Shown here in pieces: positions 35,276 to 41,030 of a DNA stretch of 41,030 nt. The notes under the pieces are model-generated. The model was not told the origin of the DNA, did not search any database, and saw only the letters and a program-made list of their open reading frames with translations. The position numbers and the translations under genes are program-made. Origin of the DNA: Gammaproteobacteria bacterium (GTDB lineage Bacteria; Pseudomonadota; Gammaproteobacteria; SZUA-229); NCBI GenBank assembly GCA_029882215.1, contig JAOULC010000027.1:1-41030 (forward strand), given 5' to 3'. The number at the start of each line of letters is the position of its first letter. Within the stretch, counting starts at the first letter, position 1.

Positions 35276-35656
35276 TCAGACCCGGAGAATTCCGGTTTTT
35301 TGCAAAAAAGAGGGCCCGTAATCGTGCTGCTCAGAAAAGTATTCAACTATGGCTGAGATTACTGGCGGGGTATTAATGAGAGTAACAGATAAATTTGCAG
35401 GCAGTAAAGACAGGTCGATCAGTGAAACAGGCTCAGAACCTGTACTGTGCCCGTTATCCAGAGCGGTCACGCTTTCACAAATAACCGGCTGACAGTGAGC
35501 CTGCATATCATGCCCCATCGCCTTGTGTTGCTGCATCTCTACCATCATCAGTGCATGCGCACCGCTCTGAACAGCCAGCCCAAACGATGACAATACAAAA
35601 AAGAACAAGATTATCTTGCTGATTTTGTTTTGTTTTTTACGCATCAATTTAAACAT
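35276..35656 (-). CDS. Small secreted Met/His-rich hypothetical protein upstream of cusC
   Basis: The 126-residue product has a basic N-terminus and a hydrophobic signal sequence (residues about 14-32, cleavage near A-H-A). The next 30 residues contain M-M-V-E-M-Q-Q-H-K-A-M-G-H-D-M-Q-A-H-C, a run of Met, His and Cys typical of periplasmic copper ligands, then a second Cys. The C-terminal half has no motif I recognise. It is 82 bases before cusC on the same strand and is probably the first gene of the cus operon. Its position mirrors that of the small Cys/His-rich gene before the multicopper oxidase. Confidence 0.6.
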   Translation of the reverse strand: MFKLMRKKQNKISKIILFFFVLSSFGLAVQSGAHALMMVEMQQHKAMGHDMQAHCQPVICESVTALDNGHSTGSEPVSLIDLSLLPANLSVTLINTPPVISAIVEYFSEQHDYGPSFLQKTGILRV

Positions 35657-35924
35657 GGGTTATTTTCATACATGGCCTGTGCAGATATTAATACTTCAGA
35701 CCAATTAACTCAACATTTGTTCCAAATAACTTTAATACTCTGAACACTGATCAGAACACCTGGCTAACAGCCGTCAGTTTCTCATACACGTACTCTAGTA
35801 TTAGGTAGCGTCCTAAGATATTTAAAGCATCACAACAATTGAAGCATGTATAACGCCGCTAATCAGCTATTCGTTATTTTTATTTCTATCTTGTATCTGA
35901 TCACTGCTTTGTTCCATTCATCTA

Positions 35925-36764
35925 CTATTTTAAAAGTCCATCAAGATATTTAATTATCAGATTTTTGTTATTCTCAACTACAAAAGCGGCATTATGAGAA
36001 CCCGTTATTTCAATGAAAGTTTTAGGTTGTGTCGCAGCTTCAAACAAATCTGTAGCATGGTGATAAGGGATAATTTCATCTTCACGGCTATGTAATACAG
36101 CTAACGGAACCGGTGTGATATTGGCGACATGGTCAAGTGGTCGAAAATCATTATTAACGGTAAATGACAACGGCCACTGCAAAGCCCATGTTAGCCACCA
36201 GTTGGAAAGCACTTCTCTGGTAATATTGTGAAAATCTGAGAATGCACTCACTATCATTAGTGCTTTAATTTTTTCCTTAAATTCACTGCTTGCAACTGCA
36301 TAAACCGCCAGACTGGCACCAAGGCTTTGAGCCATAACATAAACGGGTATATCTTCTCTGGCGGAACGCTCAGCCCCATACGCTATTGCATCCATCGCAT
36401 CATGCATGATACCGGCTAAGTCGACCTCTCCCTGTGAGTAACCATAACCCCGGTAGTCAAATATAAAAACATCATAGCCTTGCTTTGTGAGCCAGGCGAC
36501 ATTAGCCACATGTGAGCTGATATTCTGAGCATTACCGTGCAGATAAATAATATTAGCTTTTTTAGCCGGCCCACTTTTAAGCCACCAGCCATGTAAGCGA
36601 AGATTATCTCTTGTCTTCATGAAGACTTCTTCGTGTTTTATATCAAATGACTCAGGTGTATAGTATCTGACATTATTCGGCTGAAAGATTAAGTTTGTAC
36701 AGCCAGACAGCAATGCCAGCTGAGTAAGGCACATCATAGTCAGTAATGCTTTTAGTAATACCAA
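35925..36764 (-). CDS. Alpha/beta hydrolase lipoprotein
   Basis: A 279-residue serine hydrolase-like protein with a lipobox L-L-S-G-C at residues about 18-22, so probably lipid-anchored. The oxyanion-hole H-G-N-A-Q-N is near residue 75, the D-Y-R-G-Y-G-Y-S-Q-G strand near 100, the nucleophile in M-A-Q-S-L-G-A near 147, the Asp in H-S-R-E-D-E near 227 and the His in G-S-H-N-A-A near 257. This pattern fits the BEM46/YfhR-like hydrolases, substrate unknown. The start is a TTG (36764) inside the end of the DUF4105 gene (13-base overlap); an ATG at 36737 would give a signal peptide with no positive charge. Confidence 0.85.
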   Translation of the reverse strand: MVLLKALLTMMCLTQLALLSGCTNLIFQPNNVRYYTPESFDIKHEEVFMKTRDNLRLHGWWLKSGPAKKANIIYLHGNAQNISSHVANVAWLTKQGYDVFIFDYRGYGYSQGEVDLAGIMHDAMDAIAYGAERSAREDIPVYVMAQSLGASLAVYAVASSEFKEKIKALMIVSAFSDFHNITREVLSNWWLTWALQWPLSFTVNNDFRPLDHVANITPVPLAVLHSREDEIIPYHHATDLFEAATQPKTFIEITGSHNAAFVVENNKNLIIKYLDGLLK

Positions 36765-38656
36765 TGTAACGCTATCTCATATTGATTTTCATACAACTCA
36801 GAAAGTTTTTCTCTGCTTGCTTTAAACCTTAAACCCTGGTTTTTACTTATGTGAACCGACAGCTCCCACTCTGCAACAGAATCACGATACTGTTCACCCG
36901 CCCTATATTCTATCGTTTCTAATTTTAACTTAGATGAAACGGAACTACCTGTGATCAGCCACTCTGCTTTTAAACCAGCCCCTAGAGAATAGCCTTTCGA
37001 TAAATCATTACCGTAATCCAGCGCGCCCTCAGCTATAACACTTATCATGTTATGATCAGCAAGCAGGTAACTCTTTCCCCCTCCCGCTTTAACTGAAAAC
37101 AAATTATGCAACTCTGAATTAACCTTGCGCCTTTCAAGAGCAACATCAGCCGCCCATGACACCGGAGAAATAAAGCGGCTAACTGGTGTCATTGAAGAAA
37201 TATTTATAAACGTCAGCTTTTCCAGCTCCAGCTTTTCTGCGGCTGAAAAGTATTTAAGCGACAAATCAAGAAAATTAATTTGAGCACCAAAACCATAACC
37301 GGGCAACGGGTCCATCACATCATGGTAGGCGGGTCTGATTTTCACAGACAAATACTCCAGTGCATTTTCCTGCCCGAGGCCAACAGCAACTCTGGATGTA
37401 TCATGACCTTCATCATTTCTTACTTCAGGCACTGGTATTTGCGGCCAGTTTGCTGCAACCGGCTGCTCACTTCTGACACGTAGCAGATCATAAGAACGAC
37501 TGGCATTTTTATCTCTCAGGTGAGGCGTATCAGAAGATTTATAGCGAAAGAAGTCATATGCATATTCAATCACACGAGATCTGGATTCAGGCCCGAGTGG
37601 ATCAGTTAGCTCTGTTATATCCTTATCTGTTTCTATTAAAGCCTTAATGATCTCTGTTTCATGTTCAGAGATAACTGCATTACGTTCGAGTAACACCGTA
37701 GTACCTGAAGGTCGATACTCGGCTGACACTATAATTCCTGCATCAACAACTGAGCGCACTGTATCGGCTGGTACCGCCTTGTAATTGAACTGTTCTCTCA
37801 GTTTTAACTCAGGCCGTACTATTTCAAGTAACGTTAATAATTGATAGGAGCAATTCTCTGTAAGAAAAAAATAATCAAAATTAATATCCTTAAGTTCCCA
37901 CACATGCCTCAAAACTTGCTTGGATTCCTCCGCAGTAAAATTCAGCCCGTATTCCCATATATCACGGTTTTCAATATCATTATATTCTTTAATTTTTTCG
38001 TAATAAGGAACAATACTAAAATTACCTTCATAGCCACCAAATATCCCTCTATATGCAAATAAAAAACCTATTTCATTCGCCGGAACATTGGCAGCATAAC
38101 TGACTGAAAAACCAGTCAATGGATTATCACTTTTATCACCAGCCAGATTGATCCGCAATAAGGTGTGACCAAACATTGAAGAAGGGCTGTTGACGTATGA
38201 CGCAGGAAAAACGAGTGTTACTGACTCTGGTTCTAATTCATCAAGCCATTTATTCGTTTCTTTACACTCGGCATTGAGCACCACATCAGGCTTGAGTTGC
38301 TGCTTAAGCCAAAAATAACGAGCTGGAAACTGGCACTGCTTTTCTCTGCTTTCTTCCGATGAACTAAAAAAAGTACGGATATTGGCTAGCAGCTCCTCTG
38401 CGGGTGAATATTTACCATTGGCTGAAAGAAAAAAGCGTTCATCATCGGCCTCACTGGTGAAGCCGCCACCAAATGTATCTTTGCGGTAATGTACCAGCGC
38501 CATCCATGATGAATGTTCAGATAAGCGCATTAAATCTGCTTTTTCCAGTAATCTCTCGACTGGTAATGCGTGCACCCGAGAACTCGCCAGACATAAAAAA
38601 ATCAGCTGAAGGCTGATCACTAATAGTCGTATCAAAATATTTAGTTTAAAAACCAT
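36752..38656 (-). CDS. DUF4105-domain envelope protein
   Basis: I start at the ATG at 38656 (634 residues), which opens with a basic, hydrophobic signal sequence (V-F-K-L-N-I-L-I-R-L-L, cleavage near V-H-A-L-P). The GTG 15 bases upstream is an alternative. The DUF4105 domain, about residues 140-300, includes V-N-S-P-S-S-M-F-G-H-T-L-L-R-I and N-C-S-Y-Q-L-L-T-L-L, whose conserved His and Cys recall the NlpC/P60-like papain fold and the Lnb lacto-N-biosidase family. The remaining 300 residues look beta-rich and end in W-Y-Y, possibly a barrel. Both candidate starts lie in or near the hairpin at 38648-38683. Confidence 0.83.
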   Translation of the reverse strand: MVFKLNILIRLLVISLQLIFLCLASSRVHALPVERLLEKADLMRLSEHSSWMALVHYRKDTFGGGFTSEADDERFFLSANGKYSPAEELLANIRTFFSSSEESREKQCQFPARYFWLKQQLKPDVVLNAECKETNKWLDELEPESVTLVFPASYVNSPSSMFGHTLLRINLAGDKSDNPLTGFSVSYAANVPANEIGFLFAYRGIFGGYEGNFSIVPYYEKIKEYNDIENRDIWEYGLNFTAEESKQVLRHVWELKDINFDYFFLTENCSYQLLTLLEIVRPELKLREQFNYKAVPADTVRSVVDAGIIVSAEYRPSGTTVLLERNAVISEHETEIIKALIETDKDITELTDPLGPESRSRVIEYAYDFFRYKSSDTPHLRDKNASRSYDLLRVRSEQPVAANWPQIPVPEVRNDEGHDTSRVAVGLGQENALEYLSVKIRPAYHDVMDPLPGYGFGAQINFLDLSLKYFSAAEKLELEKLTFINISSMTPVSRFISPVSWAADVALERRKVNSELHNLFSVKAGGGKSYLLADHNMISVIAEGALDYGNDLSKGYSLGAGLKAEWLITGSSVSSKLKLETIEYRAGEQYRDSVAEWELSVHISKNQGLRFKASREKLSELYENQYEIALHWYY

Positions 38657-38683
38657 GACCAGAAGAACCACTGGCCATGGTTT
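38648..38683 (-). terminator. Terminator-like hairpin overlapping the DUF4105 start codon
   Basis: On the minus strand a 13-base stem with one mismatch (AAACCATGGCCAG with CTGGTCATGGTTT) around an 8-base loop ends in TTTTT, 18 bases after the DUF3015 stop codon. The DUF4105 ATG (38654-38656) lies in its 3' arm. A GGGAGAG sequence just before it is correctly spaced (6 bases) for a 10-codon ORF at 38678-38646, not for the DUF4105 start. Confidence 0.75.
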
Positions 38684-38701
38684 ACTCTCCCTGTAAGTTT
38701 T

Positions 38702-39172
38702 TTATGAAATGTACTTAGACAGTGAAGAGTCCTGTTGCATAACTGACTTTAATGAAGCCATTACATCTTCTGCAGAAACAGAGTTACCTTTAAAGATTTT
38801 GCCGAAATTTTTCTGCATAGCCGTGAAGAAAGCCGCTTTATCTTCTGTCTGAACACCCATTAAGTCAGCCAGAGTATTCAAAGCTTCGCCTTCACCTGTT
38901 GCCATACCACGAGCAACTTTTTCCATATTACTATTCAGGTAAATGCCTGCAGCATAGGTTACTTTTTTGCTGGTATCACAACCCAAAGTACCACTACTCA
39001 TACCGAAAGTCTGATTACCAGATATACCATTTGTAGTCGCAGCAAGAATATGTGAACCAGCACCATCTTTACCTGCAAATACCTGTGCACCAAGACCACA
39101 ACCCGGGTCAGCTTGCGCAATCATTGGTAAAGAAGCTGCCATGACTACTGACATCAATATTACTTTTTTCAT
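38702..39172 (-). CDS. DUF3015-family secreted protein
   Basis: I use the ATG at 39172, preceded by AAGGAAA at a good distance and followed at once by a signal peptide (M-K-K-V-I-L-M-S-V, cleavage near A-Q-A-D-P); a longer frame adds 28 residues without homology. The 156-residue product has D-P-G-C-G-L-G-A-Q-V-F near residue 22 and S-G-T-L-G-C-D near 60, so its two Cys probably form a disulfide. These are DUF3015 signatures. Function is unknown. The family often sits beside a DUF4105 gene and a hydrolase gene, as it does here, which suggests a shared envelope role. Confidence 0.88.
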   Translation of the reverse strand: MKKVILMSVVMAASLPMIAQADPGCGLGAQVFAGKDGAGSHILAATTNGISGNQTFGMSSGTLGCDTSKKVTYAAGIYLNSNMEKVARGMATGEGEALNTLADLMGVQTEDKAAFFTAMQKNFGKIFKGNSVSAEDVMASLKSVMQQDSSLSKYIS

Positions 39173-39218
39173 AATTATTTCCTTGTATTTATAAGTTATT
39201 CGTTTATTTAGGTACAAA

Positions 39219-39243
39219 GTAAGGCCATCAATAATGACCTTAC
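39219..39243 (-). terminator. Probable cbbR terminator
   Basis: GTAAGG-C-CAT and ATG-A-CCTTAC form a 10-position stem with one mismatch around CAATA. On the minus strand it lies about 75 bases after the cbbR stop codon and is followed by CTTTGT, a weak U-tract. Confidence 0.5.
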
Positions 39244-39316
39244 TCAATCTACGCATATAGCACTTTAAAGTCCATAAAGCTAATGACAGCTTATCCTGCC
39301 TTTGCTACCGCTGACC

Positions 39317-40225
39317 CTAGCCAGGTAATCGTATAAACTGTTTTGCATCATTTAATACAAACTCCCTAAACGCCTCGGCAGCGACCGATAAGCGCTTTCC
39401 TTTACGTGATACCAGATACCACTGTCTTCGTATAGGAAAATCTTTCACCTCTAATACCGCCAGCCGGGCGGTTTCCAGCTCAAGCTCCAGTGTATGGATT
39501 GAGGCGATTCCTAAACCAAGACCGGCTTCCACGGCCTGCTTAATGGCTTCATTGCTAGACATTTCTATACCGGTGTGAAACGGCACCTCGTGCTTTTTAA
39601 AGAACCGTTCAATCGCCCCGCGGGTACCTGAGCCTTTTTCTCGCACCACAAAACGCTCATCGGTAAAGCGATTTAAGTCAATTTGACTTTCTTTAGCCAG
39701 TGCATGATCAGCCGGTGCAATCATTACCAGCGGATTACTCATAAACGCCTGTGCATCGACTTCAATACCCTCTGGAGGCTGTCCCATGATCACCAGGTCC
39801 GGTTCATTGTCTTCCAGCTGACGCCGCAAACTTTCCCGGTTAGTCACATCCAGGTTGATTTGCACGCCTTCAAAACGTCTGGAAAAGGCCGCTAATAACC
39901 GAGTTGTAAAATAGCTGGCCGTGGTTGCCACCGATATTTTCAGGCGCCCGCTGTGCATGCCTTTCATTGATTTAATGACCGCTTCTGCCTCATCCAGCTG
40001 CTGAAAGATGGCCTTGCTATAGCCATAAAACTCTTTGCCCGCATCCGTTAAAAATAATTTTTTACCCAGCATCTCAAATAATGACATTCCGACATTTTCT
40101 TCTAACTGTTTAATTTGCATAGAAACAGCCGGCTGACTCAGGTGCAACGCCTCTGCGGTGCGGGTATAGCTCAATAGCCTGGCTGCGGCTTCAAAGACCT
40201 TTAGCTGGCGGAATGTCACATGCAT
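39317..40225 (-). CDS. cbbR: LysR-type regulator of RuBisCO genes
   Basis: A 302-residue LysR regulator. The winged helix-turn-helix occupies residues about 4-60 (F-R-Q-L-K-V-F-E-A-A-A-R-L-L-S-Y-T-R-T-A-E-A-L with L-S-Q-P-A-V-S-M-Q-I), and the effector-binding domain about 90-300. The sequence and its position, divergent from the form II RuBisCO gene with a 144-base gap, are those of CbbR. CbbR activates Calvin-cycle genes in response to metabolites such as RuBP or phosphoenolpyruvate. The start codon ATG (40225) is part of a CATAAG-N6-CTTATG dyad, a possible autoregulatory site. Confidence 0.92.
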   Translation of the reverse strand: MHVTFRQLKVFEAAARLLSYTRTAEALHLSQPAVSMQIKQLEENVGMSLFEMLGKKLFLTDAGKEFYGYSKAIFQQLDEAEAVIKSMKGMHSGRLKISVATTASYFTTRLLAAFSRRFEGVQINLDVTNRESLRRQLEDNEPDLVIMGQPPEGIEVDAQAFMSNPLVMIAPADHALAKESQIDLNRFTDERFVVREKGSGTRGAIERFFKKHEVPFHTGIEMSSNEAIKQAVEAGLGLGIASIHTLELELETARLAVLEVKDFPIRRQWYLVSRKGKRLSVAAEAFREFVLNDAKQFIRLPG

Positions 40226-40240
40226 AAGATAAACCTTATG
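40223..40240. promoter_or_regulatory. Candidate CbbR operator
   Basis: CATAAG-N6-CTTATG is a perfect 6-base dyad overlapping the cbbR start codon. Within it TAA-N8-TTA fits the loose T-N-A-N7/8-T-N-A pattern described for CbbR boxes. A second AT-rich half-site pair (TTAT-N13-ATAA) occupies 40236-40256. Confidence 0.45.
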
Positions 40241-40261
40241 GTTTTCATCAGAATAATTGAG

Positions 40262-40290
40262 TTTTCATTATGATATACAAACCGTATAGT
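40262..40290 (+). promoter_or_regulatory. Candidate cbbM promoter
   Basis: TTTTCA (40262-40267), 17 bases, then TATAGT (40285-40290) is a plausible sigma-70 promoter between the candidate operator and the cbbM start. It would give a 5' leader of about 70 bases ending in AGGAG at 40356-40360, 9 bases before the ATG. Confidence 0.4.
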
Positions 40291-40369
40291 CGCAATCCTT
40301 CTAATTGGTAGGGTATTTTTTAGTGTCCCGAGCAATTAGATCCGAATTTATTAATAGGAGACCATATCA

Positions 40370-41030
40370 ATGGCTTTATTAGATCAAACAGGTCGTTATT
40401 CTGACCTTAGCTTGAACGAAGATACTTTACTTGCTGATGGCAAACACATCCTGGTTGCTTACACAATGGAACCTGCTGCAGGTTACGGTTACTTAGAAGC
40501 GGCTGCTCACTTTGCTGCTGAATCTTCAACAGGTACTAACGTTGAAGTTTCTACGACTGATGACTTTACTAAAGGCGTTGATGCTTTAGTTTATTTCATT
40601 GATGAAGCTAAAGGCATTATGAAAATTGCTTACCCGAACGACCTGTTCGACCGCAATGTCATTGATGGCCGTGCAATGATCGTTTCTTTCCTTACGCTTG
40701 CTATTGGTAATAACCAGGGCATGGGTGATATCAAGAACGCTCAAATGTATGACTTCTACATTCCACCTAAGATGCTAAACCTGTTTGATGGCCCTTCAAT
40801 GGATATCACTGACCTGTGGAATGCATTAGGTCGCCCGCGTGAAAACGGCGGTTACATCGCCGGTACTATCATCAAGCCTAAGCTGGGTTTACGTCCTGAG
40901 CCATTTGCTGCAGCGGCATACTCATTCTGGTTAGGCGGTGATTTCATCAAGAATGATGAGCCACAAGGTAATCAGGTTTTCTGCCCGATGAAGAAGGTAT
41001 TGCCTTTAGTTCATGACGCAATGAAACGTG
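40370..41030 (+). CDS. cbbM: Form II ribulose-1,5-bisphosphate carboxylase/oxygenase, partial
   Basis: The first 220 residues of a gene that runs off the right edge. The product begins [15 protein letters not shown] and has the form II pattern: [18 protein letters not shown] near residue 45, I-A-Y-P-N-D-L-F near 87 and [12 protein letters not shown] near 110. The catalytic K169 in I-I-K-P-K-L-G-L is present, as is the carbamylated K194 in [10 protein letters not shown]. Form II RuBisCO is a large-subunit-only enzyme suited to high CO2 and low O2, and common in sulfur- and iron-oxidising proteobacteria. AGGAG precedes the start. Regulation by the divergent cbbR is likely. Confidence 0.97.
   Translation, partial: MALLDQTGRYSDLSLNEDTLLADGKHILVAYTMEPAAGYGYLEAAAHFAAESSTGTNVEVSTTDDFTKGVDALVYFIDEAKGIMKIAYPNDLFDRNVIDGRAMIVSFLTLAIGNNQGMGDIKNAQMYDFYIPPKMLNLFDGPSMDITDLWNALGRPRENGGYIAGTIIKPKLGLRPEPFAAAAYSFWLGGDFIKNDEPQGNQVFCPMKKVLPLVHDAMKR

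Noticed and set aside
19045-35656. Copper island as an integrated mobile element
   Set aside because: No integrase, transposase, tRNA end or flanking direct repeat is visible in the window.

Overview
The window looks like the chromosome of a gammaproteobacterium with an autotrophic, chemolithotroph-like lifestyle. The support is protein-level resemblance (TrpC/D/E/G, DinB, DusA, DUF3187, DUF3015, DUF4105, Bcr/CflA MFS), the rpe-gph-trp neighbourhood typical of gammaproteobacteria, and a form II RuBisCO gene with a divergent LysR (CbbR-type) regulator at the right edge. Species cannot be named from the sequence alone. There are no rRNA or tRNA genes, CRISPR arrays, transposases or phage genes that I can see.

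Layout. (1) 1-3.5 kb: the 3' end of an Ig-like-repeat surface protein, a secreted Sel1-repeat protein and a small PEP-CTERM protein. (2) 3.5-11.5 kb, minus strand: rpe - gph - trpE - [voltage-gated cation channel] - trpG - [Bcr/CflA MFS transporter] - trpD - trpC, a tryptophan gene cluster with two unrelated membrane-protein genes inserted. (3) 11.6-14.9 kb, plus strand: a CopD-like membrane protein, a small cytochrome c, a DUF3187 outer-membrane protein and an unusual fusion of a hydrolase-like domain to a TlpA-type thioredoxin. (4) 14.9-18.6 kb, minus strand: dinB, dusA, an unannotated 57-residue charged protein and a TPR protein. (5) 19.0-35.7 kb: a copper (and probably silver) handling island, nearly all on the minus strand. 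It holds copZ - CopA ATPase - membrane-anchored cupredoxin; a CopA-type multicopper oxidase, CopB, a lipoprotein cytochrome c and a His-tailed DUF2231 protein; a cytochrome c translationally coupled to an HMA-AraC fusion regulator; and CusC-CusB-CusA, with CusF fused to the C-terminus of CusB. A plus-strand diguanylate cyclase sits in the middle. (6) 35.9-39.2 kb: a DUF3015 - DUF4105 - alpha/beta hydrolase lipoprotein cluster. (7) 39.3-41.0 kb: cbbR and divergent cbbM, which runs off the end.

How the parts may work together. RuBisCO, ribulose-phosphate epimerase and phosphoglycolate phosphatase fit Calvin-cycle carbon fixation with salvage of the oxygenase product. The copper island covers cytosolic export (CopZ/CopA), periplasmic oxidation and storage (multicopper oxidase, CopB, cupredoxin, cytochromes) and trans-envelope efflux (CusCBA). 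The HMA-AraC protein is the only obvious dedicated regulator in it; no CusRS, CopRS or CueR gene is visible here.

Noncoding points of interest are terminator-like hairpins that overlap the start of the next gene (DUF3187 and DUF4105), nested inverted repeats upstream of copZ and between rpe and gph, and degenerate copies of a CTCTGCG-type dispersed motif in several intergenic gaps. All functional assignments come from reading motifs; no database search or structure prediction was run.
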